Notes: generated by a model from the letters alone, not told the origin. Positions 52,410-62,510 are shown, counted from the first letter of the stretch. The stretch: DNA of 64,000 nucleotides from CAXBID01 sp963815305 (GCA_963815305.1 CAWFFW010000001.1:3286001-3350000), one strand, 5' to 3'. Numbers and translations are program-made.

Positions 52410-53558
52410 TTGGAAGTAAATCGTAGAAATTTAGTTAAAATATTATCTCTGGGAGCGCTTTTCCCGGGGCTTTCGGCCAGGGCACTATCAGATATATTAG
52501 AGTCTGTTCCACCTAATAAACAGTTATCTAATGATTTAATTACAAACCCTCAAAAAAGTAACATAGATAAACTTTACAAAAAAGCTATTGTTATTGATGG
52601 GCTTATCATTCCAAGAGGTTGGAATGAAGAATCTTTTAAAGCATTAGCTAAATCTGGATATACAGGTTTTGGAACTTCTTTGTCTTCAGGAAATCTAATA
52701 AAAGCTATGGAATCTTTGGCAGAATGGAGGAGTTTAATAGATGAAAATCCTGATAAATTAATATATGCTACAAGCGCTGATGATTTTATTCGTGCTAAAA
52801 AAGAAAAGAAAGTTGCAGTATTGTTTGGTTTTCAAAATGCCACAATGATTGAAAAATCAATAGATAATATTAACACCTTATACGAGGCGGGAACACGATG
52901 GATTCAGTTAACATATAACGAAAGAAATTTGTTAGGTGATGGATGTACAGAACGCACTAATGCTGGACTATCAGACTTTGGTATTGAGGCTGTTGAACGC
53001 ATGAATGAGCTTGGAATAATTGTAGATTTATCACATTGTGGAGAACAAACCACTAACGATGGTATAAAGTATAGTAAATCGGGAGCTACTTTAAACCATA
53101 CCATGTGTGAAGCTTTATACAAATATCATCCACGTTCCAAAACAGACAAACAAATAAAAGCTATGGCCGATAAAGGCGGTGTAATGGGTATTATATGTTT
53201 GGGTTATATGATAGGGCCGGATCCTGGTGGAAAAACTACCTTAGAAACTTATGTAGACCATATTGACCATGCTGTTAAAATAGGAGGAATTGATCATGTT
53301 GGTGTTGCAGCCGATTTTGCGATTCAGGGATTAGAAGCTACAGGTGCTACAAGAGAAAACTGGTATATTCCAAGATTAACCCGTTTTAAACCTTCTTATG
53401 AAGTGCGTTGGCCACCTTGGATTCCTGAATTAGATAAACCAGATCGTTATTTACAAGTCGCCCGAGTTTTAGACAAAAGAGGTTACCGTTCTGGTGATAT
53501 TGAAAAAATATTAGGACAAAACTGGTTGCGTTATTTTAACGAAACTTTAAAGACATAA
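52410..53558 (+). CDS. M19 (renal/membrane dipeptidase) family protein, probably exported
   Basis: A 382-residue TIM-barrel protein of the membrane dipeptidase family, which hydrolyses dipeptides including those with D- or dehydro-residues. The N-terminus is a twin-arginine-like signal (NRRNLVKILSLGALFPGLSA). The DLSH and LNHTMCEAL histidines and GVAADF aspartate of the metal site are present. The normal first metal motif, HxD after VIDG, is absent (VIDGLIIPRG), and the bridging Glu seems to be Gln (GFQNAT). The metal site is thus altered and activity may differ. No ATG is available; TTG at 52410 lies downstream of the promoter. Confidence 0.78.
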   Translation: MEVNRRNLVKILSLGALFPGLSARALSDILESVPPNKQLSNDLITNPQKSNIDKLYKKAIVIDGLIIPRGWNEESFKALAKSGYTGFGTSLSSGNLIKAMESLAEWRSLIDENPDKLIYATSADDFIRAKKEKKVAVLFGFQNATMIEKSIDNINTLYEAGTRWIQLTYNERNLLGDGCTERTNAGLSDFGIEAVERMNELGIIVDLSHCGEQTTNDGIKYSKSGATLNHTMCEALYKYHPRSKTDKQIKAMADKGGVMGIICLGYMIGPDPGGKTTLETYVDHIDHAVKIGGIDHVGVAADFAIQGLEATGATRENWYIPRLTRFKPSYEVRWPPWIPELDKPDRYLQVARVLDKRGYRSGDIEKILGQNWLRYFNETLKT

Positions 53559-53597
53559 TTATTAAAAAATAGGTTGATTTTAATGCAATTATAAAAT

Positions 53598-55599
53598 ATG
53601 AAATATGCATTCAGTATTCTGTCAATTTTCATTTTTATAACAAGCTGCAATAAAACTAAAAAAACAACAAATAATGCTACTGATAAAATTATTTATGACG
53701 TTGTTTTTCGAGAAAATTTAGCAGGTTCTTATGAGAAATTGAAAACTAGTGAAAATAGTTTTAATTTTTACTACACATACACCGATAGAGGTCGTGGTCC
53801 TTCTGTTTTCAGAAAAAATAACTTTAAATAAGAGAAATTTTATCATATCGCAATCAGTAAGTGGTGTTAATTACTTAAAGGATTCCATAAGCGAGATTTT
53901 TTCTAATCAAGGAGCAACTGCTACATGGACAAATCCTAAAGGAAATAATGAGAGTAATTTTAATGGAGATGCCCTTTATTTTAGATACGATGGGTCTCCT
54001 GCTATCTATGAAGTTCTTGCTAATCTTTTATTAGCATCTGAAAGTAATACAGTAAAATTATTACCTGAAGGAGAGGTAGAACTTGTTAAGAATATGTCTT
54101 TGACGCTTTCGAATGATACAGATGTTAGCCTTTTGATGCTAAAAGGACTGGATATGAATCCATCCTATTTATGGATGATGGGTAATGATATGGTGGGCAA
54201 AATATCTGGAAATCTTCACATAATAAGGCAAGACTTAAAAGATATGCGACTTGAAATGAAGGCAATTCAAGATAAGGCAGAAGATGAGTACTTAATTGAA
54301 GTTACTAAAAAAGTAACTCATGAGATTAACAAAACAGTTATTCAAAATGTAAACGTATTTACTAGCGATGGAACTTTACTTTCAAACCAAAATGTGCTTG
54401 TAGAAGATGAATTAATTAAAGCAATTTATCCTTCGGGTAAAAGTACAATACATAAAAATGCATTTGTAATTGATGGATCTGGGAAAACATTATTACCAGG
54501 TATGTTTGATATGCATACACATAATGATAAATTTAGAGGCATATTGCATCTAGCTGGAGGAGTAATATCTGTAAGAGATTTAGCAAATAATAAGCAACTA
54601 AAAATGTTGAGTGCTCAGTTTGATAGCAACGAGATTCTAGGACCTCGTATTGTTACTTTTGCTGGTATTATTGATGGTCCGGGACCTTTTGCAAACCAAC
54701 GAAATGTAATTGATAATCTAGAAGAAGGATTAACCGAAATTCAAGAGTATAAGGATTTAGGGTATCAGCAAATTAAATTATATAGTTCAATAAAACCAGA
54801 ATGGGTAAAACCTTTGGCAGATAAAGCGCATAAGCTAAACATGAGGGTGAGTGGACATATACCTGCTTTCATGGATGCAACACAGGCCATAAATCAGGGG
54901 TATAATGAGATTCAGCATATTAATATGGTATTCCTTAATTTTTTATCTGATACCATAGATACTAGAACACCACTGCGATTTACGATGCCTGCTAAATATG
55001 GTGCTGATCTTGATTTGAAATCTAAAAAATATCTTGACTTTGTTGAATTACTTAAAACAAAACAAATTCTTGTTGATCCAACAGTATCTATTTTCGAAAA
55101 TATGTTTGTGTCAAGAAAAGGAGAACTCAGTCCCACGTATAGTAAAATTATTGACAGGCTACCTTTAATGAATCAACGTGATTTTTATGCTGGGGGGCTT
55201 CCAAAGGCTGATGAGAAAACTGCAATTCTCTACAATGAAAGTTATAATAAAATGCTTGAAGTTGTAAATGATCTATTTCAACAAGGCGTAGCAATTGTTC
55301 CAGGTACAGATGGTCTTCCTGGTTTTTTATACCATCGTGAGCTTGAACTTTATGTAAAAGCAGGTATTCCTATTGCCCAAGTTTTAAAACTGGCAACAAT
55401 AAAATCCGCTGAAATAGCAGGAGTTTCAGAATTATATGGCTCAATTGAAGTTGGTAAAAAAGCAGATCTTATTTTAATTGATGGAAATCCATTAGAAAAT
55501 ATAAGTGATATACGAAATGTAGAATGGACTATGAAAAACGGTAATCTTTTTTATGCTCAGGAGCTATACAATTCGATGGGTATAAAACACTTTAAGTAA
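53598..55599 (+). pseudogene. DUF3108-like/amidohydrolase lipoprotein, frameshifted
   Basis: Two frames make one gene. Frame 1 (53598-53831) gives a lipoprotein signal (IFITSCNK) and the start of a beta-rich domain (RENLAGSYEKLKTSENSFNF). Frame 2, entered at the A6 run 53813-53818, continues in the same domain and then an imidazolonepropionase-like amidohydrolase to 55599. Metal-site residues are intact: GMFDMHTHND (HxH), KLYSS (Lys), GHIPAF (His), IQHINM (His), PGTDGLPG (Asp). It is the same architecture as 56855-58921. Removing one A restores the frame, so slippage or a sequencing error is possible, and the enzyme may still be made. Confidence 0.75.
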
Positions 55600-55696
55600 T
55601 TATTATATTATAATTATCTACAAGAATAAACTGTCTATAAAAATATATCATGTTACTTAACTTATATGTAATCCTTATCTAACTAATAACTAAATT

Positions 55697-56818
55697 ATGA
55701 AGTACTTTGTTTTAATGTTTTTTTCAATTTCTATGATTTCTGTTCATTCTCAAACGTTGAAATTTTTTAATAATAGCAGATTAATTTTAGGCACGCATAA
55801 AGAACGAACAGCTTCTATGGGAATTGGAGATATTGATGGTGATGGCGACGCAGATATATTGGTTGCAAACGGAAGACATTGGCCCGGGCAAAATCGAATT
55901 TTTGTGAATGACGGCAGAGGTGTTTTTACGGTTTCAAGAAATTTAGGTGCAGAACAAGAAACCAGTTATTCAACAGAGCTTGCAGATTTTGATGGTGATG
56001 GCGATTTAGATATTGCTGTAGGAAATGATATGGCACCAAATTTCATTTTTATAAATGATGGTAAAGGCTATTTTACTAAAGGGTCTAGTTTTGGTGAAAC
56101 CTATGGCCATACGCGAAATATTGTGATTGCCGATATTGATAACGATGGAGATAAAGACATATTGATAACCAATAGAGGAAGTGAGAATGAAATATGCTTA
56201 AACGATGGAAACGGTGTTTTTTCAGAAGTTATTGGTTTTGGAAATAAAAAAGATTCTACAATAGATGTTGAGGTAGTTGATATGAATGGAGATGGTAATT
56301 TAGATTTAATTTTAGCAAATAGAGACGACCAGCCAAACTATGTTTATCTTAATGATGGAAATTTAAAATTCAGTAAAAAAATACCTTATGGTACAGGTAA
56401 AGATATTACTAGGTCTATAGCTATAGCAGACCTTGATAAAGACGGATATAAAGATATAATTACAGCAAACATAGGAGAACCCAACGTCATATATTTTGGA
56501 AGTAAAGCACAAACTTATGATCGTAAAATAGTATTTGACGATAGTAATGATGAGTCTTACTCGTTATCTATTGGAGATTTCGATAAGGATGGCGACACAG
56601 ATATTGTTATTGGAAATGTTGGTGCTCCAAATAACGTTTTTGTTAATAATGAGAACGGTAGCGTTTGGAATAAAATTAAATTAAGTAATAAAGCTTTTAA
56701 TACTTATGATATCCTAACATACGATTTAAATGGAGATGGAAAATTGGATATAATAGAGAGTAATTCGGATGAAGTAAATCTTTTTTATTTTAACAGATTT
56801 ATCCCAAAATTTCCATGA
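55697..56818 (+). CDS. Secreted FG-GAP/VCBS-repeat beta-propeller protein
   Basis: A 373-residue protein with a signal peptide (FFSISMISVHSQ) and seven calcium-binding-type repeats: DIDGDGDADILVAN, DFDGDGDLDIAVGN, DIDNDGDKDILITN, DMNGDGNLDLILAN, DLDKDGYKDIITAN, DFDKDGDTDIVIGN, DLNGDGKLDIIESN. Seven DxDxDG repeats are the number of blades of an integrin-alpha-like propeller. No catalytic domain is attached, so it is probably a binding or scaffold protein in the periplasm or on the surface. It sits between two amidohydrolase genes. Confidence 0.85.
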   Translation: MKYFVLMFFSISMISVHSQTLKFFNNSRLILGTHKERTASMGIGDIDGDGDADILVANGRHWPGQNRIFVNDGRGVFTVSRNLGAEQETSYSTELADFDGDGDLDIAVGNDMAPNFIFINDGKGYFTKGSSFGETYGHTRNIVIADIDNDGDKDILITNRGSENEICLNDGNGVFSEVIGFGNKKDSTIDVEVVDMNGDGNLDLILANRDDQPNYVYLNDGNLKFSKKIPYGTGKDITRSIAIADLDKDGYKDIITANIGEPNVIYFGSKAQTYDRKIVFDDSNDESYSLSIGDFDKDGDTDIVIGNVGAPNNVFVNNENGSVWNKIKLSNKAFNTYDILTYDLNGDGKLDIIESNSDEVNLFYFNRFIPKFP

Positions 56819-56854
56819 TTTTGATGATGAATAATACAAAATAAACGAAAAAAA

Positions 56855-58921
56855 ATGAAATTTAGAATTCAAATGAAGCAACAAGCCGTAAAAATAACTT
56901 TCTTTTTAAAACTATTTACCCTCGTTTTAATTACAGGGTGTTCAACAGCACCAAACAAATGGGAAAATATAGATGAAGAAGGAGCCTTTTTAGTTTATAG
57001 AAGGCAATCCTTAATTGGCGAAGAAACCTATTCAATAACCTCAAATAAGGATTCTATTATTGTGAAATCGCTTCAAGGCGAAAATGAAAGAGGTCGCATT
57101 ACAGGAGTTGAGGCTGAATTACATTTGAAAATGGATTTAACTCCAACCTATTATCAAAATAGACGTTTAACAAGTACTGATACTGTCGTTAATTTGAAAA
57201 TAACAACAGCTATGGACAGCACTTCCGTTTGGGAGCGAAATCAGGAATTTGCCAGTGTAGAAACTTCGGAGTTTTTTCCATTGCATAGTAATATTCCTGC
57301 AGCTATGGAAATGATGCTTTATCATTATTATTTTGAAAAGGGTAACATGAAAAATATTCCAACGTTGCCACGAGGTGAAGTTTCTGTAAATTTTATAAAG
57401 AATGATACCATTGAAATAAAAGGTGAAAAAGTGCCTTTAGAAAGATATGTTGTAGAAGGTATAAATTGGGGAGGTAGAACAATTTGGGTAGATGAATCTA
57501 AAAATTTAGTAGCTCTTGTTAAGGCAAATACCCAAATTAGAGAACTGATAAAAAAAGGCTATGAGGAGGCAAAACCCTTTTTTATTCAAGGAAATGTTGA
57601 AGAACAAATGGCAGCTTTGTCAAAATACACAAAAGATTTAAAAGGCGAACAAGCAGAAATAAAAGCTTTAGTTGGTGGCGATATAGTCGACGGGCTTAGT
57701 GATGTTACTAAAAAAGATATGACTTTGATTATTGAAAATGGGCGTATCACAAAAATAGGAAATCGTGCAGATATTGAAATCCCAGAAAACGCTGAGGTGA
57801 TCGATGTTTCAGGTAAAACGCTAATTCCTGGTTTATGGGATATGCATGCACATTCAAATCAAGTACAGTGGGCACCAGCCTATTTAGCTGGAGGGGTAAC
57901 AACTATTCGAGATAACGGAAATGAGGTTGAATTTGCCACCTCATTTAGAGATGCTATTGCTGAAAAAGGAGCATTGGGCCCTGATATTTTACTTGCCGGC
58001 ATGACTGACGGAGCTGGTATTCAAGGGAATGGTGTTATTAGAGCTACAAATGCTCAAGAGGCGAGTGAAGTAGCACAAATGTATTTTGATAATGGCTATA
58101 AACAAATAAAAATTTACTCTTCAGTAGCTCCAGATGTTACTGAAGCCTTGGCAAAAGAAGCCCATAGTAGAGGTATGACTGCCACTGGACATGTGCCAAA
58201 ATCTATTGGTAATGCTAGGCTTGCGATTGAAGCTGGTATGGACCAACTAAGCCATCGTTCTTTAATATTAACGGTTCTTTTTCCTAGTCAAAAGCTATCA
58301 GATTTAGGTAGAAATTATATAGAAGAAAATGAAATTACTCAAGCTCAAATTGATGATGCTATTGCTTTTTTATTAAAACATAAAACTGTTTTAGACCCAA
58401 CTATAGCCTTGGATGTTGTTAGAACCTTACCAAGAGGTACTGTTGCAGAAACGGTTGAGCCTGATGTATGGCGAATAGCTTATGAACTATTTGAAGGTAA
58501 GCGGTTTAGAAGTGGTTTGCCAGCTGATCGTGCTGTCACAGCAAAAGCAGATTATACTAAAGCCATGGGTATTTTGGGGCAATTTTACAAAGCGGGTATT
58601 CCAATAGTAGCCGGAACAGATAATATTGTGCCGGTATATAGTCTCTATTTAGAAATTGAAACGTATCAAAAACTTGGAGGTCTAACACCTTTGGAAGCCA
58701 TTAAAACAGCTACTATTATTCCTGCCACTGCAATGGGATTGGATTCTGAAACTGGAACTTTAGAAATTGGTAAGGAGGCCGATATTGCTATTTTAGATAA
58801 AAATCCCCTGTTGAATATTGAAAATTTAAGAACGGTTTCAGCAGTTATTACAAATGGGAATTATTATGAAAGCAATCCGCTATGGGAAGCTGCCGATTTT
58901 ATCCCACGAGAAGAGAAATAA
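56855..58921 (+). CDS. DUF3108-like/imidazolonepropionase-type amidohydrolase lipoprotein
   Basis: A 688-residue lipoprotein (signal LITGCST). A beta-rich N-terminal domain (about 30-230; FLVYRRQSLIGEETYSITSN, YVVEGINWGGRTIWVD) precedes a metal-dependent amidohydrolase (about 265-680). GLWDMHAHSN holds the HxH ligands (His331, His333); further ligands are GHVPKS (His), LSHRSL (His) and AGTDNIVPV (Asp). Relatives include peptidases of N-acyl and Xaa-Pro/Arg dipeptides. The final part KADIAILDKNPLLNIENLR is typical. An intact paralogue of the frameshifted gene at 53598. Confidence 0.86.
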   Translation: MKFRIQMKQQAVKITFFLKLFTLVLITGCSTAPNKWENIDEEGAFLVYRRQSLIGEETYSITSNKDSIIVKSLQGENERGRITGVEAELHLKMDLTPTYYQNRRLTSTDTVVNLKITTAMDSTSVWERNQEFASVETSEFFPLHSNIPAAMEMMLYHYYFEKGNMKNIPTLPRGEVSVNFIKNDTIEIKGEKVPLERYVVEGINWGGRTIWVDESKNLVALVKANTQIRELIKKGYEEAKPFFIQGNVEEQMAALSKYTKDLKGEQAEIKALVGGDIVDGLSDVTKKDMTLIIENGRITKIGNRADIEIPENAEVIDVSGKTLIPGLWDMHAHSNQVQWAPAYLAGGVTTIRDNGNEVEFATSFRDAIAEKGALGPDILLAGMTDGAGIQGNGVIRATNAQEASEVAQMYFDNGYKQIKIYSSVAPDVTEALAKEAHSRGMTATGHVPKSIGNARLAIEAGMDQLSHRSLILTVLFPSQKLSDLGRNYIEENEITQAQIDDAIAFLLKHKTVLDPTIALDVVRTLPRGTVAETVEPDVWRIAYELFEGKRFRSGLPADRAVTAKADYTKAMGILGQFYKAGIPIVAGTDNIVPVYSLYLEIETYQKLGGLTPLEAIKTATIIPATAMGLDSETGTLEIGKEADIAILDKNPLLNIENLRTVSAVITNGNYYESNPLWEAADFIPREEK

Positions 58922-58940
58922 ATACAACGAAATAATCTAT

Positions 58941-59411
58941 ATGAAAGACTATAATCCTGAATTACGACTTAAAGAATTAAATGTCGAATTACCAAAAGCT
59001 CCAAATCCAGTGGCTAATTATGTAAATGGTGTTCAGGCTGGAAATCTAATTTTTTTAGCAGGTAAGGGACCAAGATATGCTGATGGTACTGAAATGACAG
59101 GGAAACTTGGGGTCGACATTTCTATTGATCAAGGTTATGAAGGGGCACGTTTAACAGCTATAAATCAAATTGCAGTATTAAAAGAAATGCTCGGCGATTT
59201 AAAAAAAGTGAAACGGATAGTAAAAGTGTTAGCTTTTGTAAATTCTCACCCTGATTTTATAGAACAGCCTAAAGTAATTAATGGTTTTTCAGATTTTATG
59301 GTGGCTGTTTTTGGAGATAGAGGAATACATGCTCGAGCAGCTATAGGTGTAGCTACTTTGCCAAGAGCTCAGGCTGTTGAAGTGGAATGTATTGTTGAGG
59401 TATATGACTAA
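58941..59411 (+). CDS. RidA family enamine/imine deaminase
   Basis: A 156-residue YjgF/YER057c/RidA protein. The key Arg is in GIHARAAIGVATLP, and the C-terminal AVEVECIVEVYD holds the family Glu. RidA hydrolyses reactive enamine/imine intermediates such as those released by PLP-dependent dehydratases, so the cargo dehydratase gives it an obvious partner. The ATG at 58941 lies 19 bases after the amidohydrolase stop; an in-frame ATG at 58854 inside that gene would add 29 unrelated residues. Confidence 0.9.
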   Translation: MKDYNPELRLKELNVELPKAPNPVANYVNGVQAGNLIFLAGKGPRYADGTEMTGKLGVDISIDQGYEGARLTAINQIAVLKEMLGDLKKVKRIVKVLAFVNSHPDFIEQPKVINGFSDFMVAVFGDRGIHARAAIGVATLPRAQAVEVECIVEVYD

Positions 59412-59659
59412 CTAAAACTTTCATTTTTCTAGATTAAGCCTTTTATTGTATGGGTTAGAAAAACTTTACCAGAATTAAAAAGTTATAGTTCTTGTTCATT
59501 TAGAAACGATTAAAATAAAAGCTAACTAATTATAAGTATAAAATTATTGAAAGGAAAAGAGTAGATAACATTGAGAAAATAATAAAGAAAACATAGAATT
59601 TAAATTAATTGTATAAGACTTTTATAAATGATAGTTATTAATTTTCTTAAGAATAAAAT

Positions 59660-61102
59660 ATGATAATTTCAAAACGTCTAATAGGATTAATTTTAGGACC
59701 ACTTTCTTTTACATGTATTCTACTCTTTTTTCATCCAGAAGGTCTAACCGATTCTGCAAATGCTGTTTTAGCTTCTGTGTCTTGGGTTGCTATTTGGTGG
59801 ATTACCGAGGCAATTTCTATATCGGTAACTTCATTATTACCCATTGTTCTATTTCCTTTATCTGGTGGTTTAGATTTAAGTCAAACAACAGCTTCTTATG
59901 GGCATAAATATATATTTCTATATATAGGTGGATTTATATTAGCTATAGCTATTGAAAAATGGAATTTACATAAAAGAATAGCCTTATCAATTATTAGTAT
60001 AGTTGGAACTAATGTGATAAATATTATTTTAGGATTCATGATTGCCACTGCGTTTTTATCTATGTGGATTTCCAATACCGCAGCAACTGTTATGATTTTA
60101 CCAATGGGAATGGCTATAGTAACTCAATTAAAAGATAACCCTAATACTATAGAAGATGAGAACCAAATTTTTGGAAAGGCTTTAATGCTAGCTATAGCTT
60201 ATAGCGCATCTATTGGAGGTATTTCAACATTAATAGGCACACCTACTAATTTAGTTTTAGCAGGTGTAGTTCAAACTACTTTCGGAGTAGAAATCACATT
60301 TTCACAATGGTTTATTTTTGGTTTTCCTATTAGTCTTGTGCTTATGTTTATATGTTGGAAATACTTAACGAGTTATGCCTTTAAATTCAAACAAAAAGAA
60401 TTTCCAGGAGGTAAAAGTGAAATTAACTTACAACTAAAAGCATTAGGTAAATTGTCTTTCGAAGAAAAGATTGTCTTAGTCGTTTTTGCTTGTACTGCAT
60501 TTGCTTGGATAACCCGTTCATTTTTAATTTCAAAATTTATTCCTGCAATAGATGATACTATTATAAGTGTTTCTTTTGCAATTTTATTGTTTTTACTGCC
60601 TACAAGTAAAAAGGGAGAAAAAATAATTGATTGGGAAGATGCTGTTAAGTTACCATGGGGTATAGTATTGTTATTTGGTGGTGGGATGGCTTTGGCTCTA
60701 GGTTTTGAATCAAGTGGATTAGCACTGTGGATTGGTAACAAGTTAATCGCTTTGCAGACTGTGCCATTTATTGTTTTACTATTAATTTTAATAACAACCG
60801 TAAATTTTCTAACCGAAATAACATCAAATATTGCAACTACTGCTATGTTATTACCGGTGCTTATATCTCTTGCACCAATATTAGGGGTTCATCCTTATTA
60901 CTTGATGATAGGAGCTACTGTGGCAGCTTCATGTGCATTTATGCTGCCTGTTGCTACACCTCCTAATGCTGTTGTTTTTGGTTCAGGATATTTAAAAATT
61001 GAAGACATGGTAAAAAAAGGTATTTGGATGAATATTATGTCAATATTCATATTAACCGCTGTTGTTTATTTTTTACTTCCTTTAATTTGGGATTTAAATT
61101 GA
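59660..61102 (+). CDS. DASS (SLC13) family sodium/dicarboxylate carrier
   Basis: An inner-membrane protein of 480 residues with about 11-12 helices and both signature loops of the family: SNTAATVMILPM and TEITSNIATTAMLLPVL, plus FMLPVATPPNAVVFGSG. Members import succinate, malate, fumarate, and in some cases aspartate, coupled to sodium. Its presence in the cargo argues that the breakdown products or substrate include dicarboxylates. It is 248 bases after RidA with an AT-rich gap lacking a gene, so it may have its own promoter. Confidence 0.9.
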   Translation: MIISKRLIGLILGPLSFTCILLFFHPEGLTDSANAVLASVSWVAIWWITEAISISVTSLLPIVLFPLSGGLDLSQTTASYGHKYIFLYIGGFILAIAIEKWNLHKRIALSIISIVGTNVINIILGFMIATAFLSMWISNTAATVMILPMGMAIVTQLKDNPNTIEDENQIFGKALMLAIAYSASIGGISTLIGTPTNLVLAGVVQTTFGVEITFSQWFIFGFPISLVLMFICWKYLTSYAFKFKQKEFPGGKSEINLQLKALGKLSFEEKIVLVVFACTAFAWITRSFLISKFIPAIDDTIISVSFAILLFLLPTSKKGEKIIDWEDAVKLPWGIVLLFGGGMALALGFESSGLALWIGNKLIALQTVPFIVLLLILITTVNFLTEITSNIATTAMLLPVLISLAPILGVHPYYLMIGATVAASCAFMLPVATPPNAVVFGSGYLKIEDMVKKGIWMNIMSIFILTAVVYFLLPLIWDLN

Positions 61103-61192
61103 AATTGATTTTTTGGGATAACACTAAGTCAAAACTAATCGAAAATATAGAACTTCAATATTTATGGCTTATTTTTAGGATGATAAGTTCTT

Positions 61193-61222
61193 TTAGCTGA
61201 TTACAATATTATAATTAGCTAA
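61193..61222. terminator. Weak hairpin between convergent carrier and integrase genes
   Basis: TTAGCTGATT pairs with AATTAGCTAA (one wobble pair) in the 187-base gap. It lacks a strong T tract on either side, so termination is uncertain. Confidence 0.35.
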
Positions 61223-61289
61223 TAAGATTTTAAACAATTTTTTATCATCATTTAATCCATGCTAAAATATATTTCTTCTAAATTTAATC

Positions 61290-62510
61290 TCAAAAAACAT
61301 TCAACTCTTCAAGATAACCGTCAAGCACTTTGCTCGGTAGAGATTTTAAATAAACCTGAGTAGTGGATAATTTACTATGACCTAGCATTGCCGAAATTGC
61401 AGATAATGGAATATTCTTGTATAATGCATGTGTTGCAAAACTATGTCTAGATACATAGGAGGTCAATCGTTCTTCTATTTGGCAAAGTTCTGCTATTTTT
61501 TTAAGGCCTTTATTGTAATTTTTAAGCCCCCATTGAGCGTCTTTGTATTGAAGCTCCAAAGAATCTCTTTTTAGGACAGGAAGTATGAAATCGTTAGGTC
61601 TCTTTTTGCATAAATAATATTTTAGAATCACCTTCATTTGTTCAGTAACTTTAATATCATATATTTTTGAAGTCTTTTTACGCTGAAATTTTATTCGTCC
61701 ATCTATAATATCTCTATTCTTAAGAAACGCCATATCAATAAAAGACATTCCCATCGTCATATATGATAGAAGAAAATAATTTCGGTAGTGAAATAAACAA
61801 TGTTTTTCGGTTAGGTTAAGCTCAAGTATTCTTTTAATGTATTCTACTTTTATAGCTCTCTTTTCTGTTGGATTCGTTTTGATTTGATATATATTAAAAG
61901 GATAAACTTCCCTTTCAATAATATCATCTTTAATACCTTTATTGTAGATCGCTTTTATAGTTCGCATATATGAAGCTAGTCCATTTTGACTATTACCAGA
62001 CTTTGATAAATGAAATTGTTCGAAGCGTATTAAAAAATCATGGTTAAGTTCGTTGAATTTTAAATCTTTTTGTTTCGTAAACATTTTTAGAATACTAATT
62101 ACTCCTTCATAATTTCTTGCAGTCCCAAAGCGTTGGGAAACCCTTAGTTTTTTTGCTTGTTCAAGACCATATTTAAAGAAAGATTCGTATTTTGATTTAC
62201 CTACAATTTTATCTTTTAATTCCTTTACTGATAAAAAATCCAATTCTCCCTTGTAGTGTAACCTATTAATGATGTCTTGGGCTTTTGCTAATTCAGAACG
62301 GAGTAGGTTATTTAGAAACTGAACAGATTTTACGCCCTTATAAGCTCGATTTACTTGCTTTTTTGAACCATCCCAATATACTTTTTCCACGGATTGACCA
62401 GTAGGTATTGAAGTGGTTTTTTGAAAATGGCTAAGTCTGATAATTATGGGAAATGAATTATCTTTTAGCTTTCTTCGAGTGTCCAAATTTAGGTTAAGGC
62501 TTGTTTGCAT
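61290..62510 (-). CDS. Tyrosine-type site-specific integrase
   Basis: A 406-residue integrase typical of Bacteroidota elements: an arm-binding N-terminus (NLNLDTRRKLKDNSFPIIIR), SAM-like core-binding domain (about 110-215, FGTARNYEGVISILKMF) and catalytic domain with SRHSFATHALYK (HxxR region), LGHSKLSTTQVYLK (His and the nucleophile Tyr). It should catalyse integration into the tRNA-Asn core. The frame is open 39 bases further upstream, but that part contains the arm-type sites (62530-62551), so the ATG at 62510 is chosen; integrase may thus regulate its own promoter by binding there. Confidence 0.92.
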   Translation of the reverse strand: MQTSLNLNLDTRRKLKDNSFPIIIRLSHFQKTTSIPTGQSVEKVYWDGSKKQVNRAYKGVKSVQFLNNLLRSELAKAQDIINRLHYKGELDFLSVKELKDKIVGKSKYESFFKYGLEQAKKLRVSQRFGTARNYEGVISILKMFTKQKDLKFNELNHDFLIRFEQFHLSKSGNSQNGLASYMRTIKAIYNKGIKDDIIEREVYPFNIYQIKTNPTEKRAIKVEYIKRILELNLTEKHCLFHYRNYFLLSYMTMGMSFIDMAFLKNRDIIDGRIKFQRKKTSKIYDIKVTEQMKVILKYYLCKKRPNDFILPVLKRDSLELQYKDAQWGLKNYNKGLKKIAELCQIEERLTSYVSRHSFATHALYKNIPLSAISAMLGHSKLSTTQVYLKSLPSKVLDGYLEELNVF

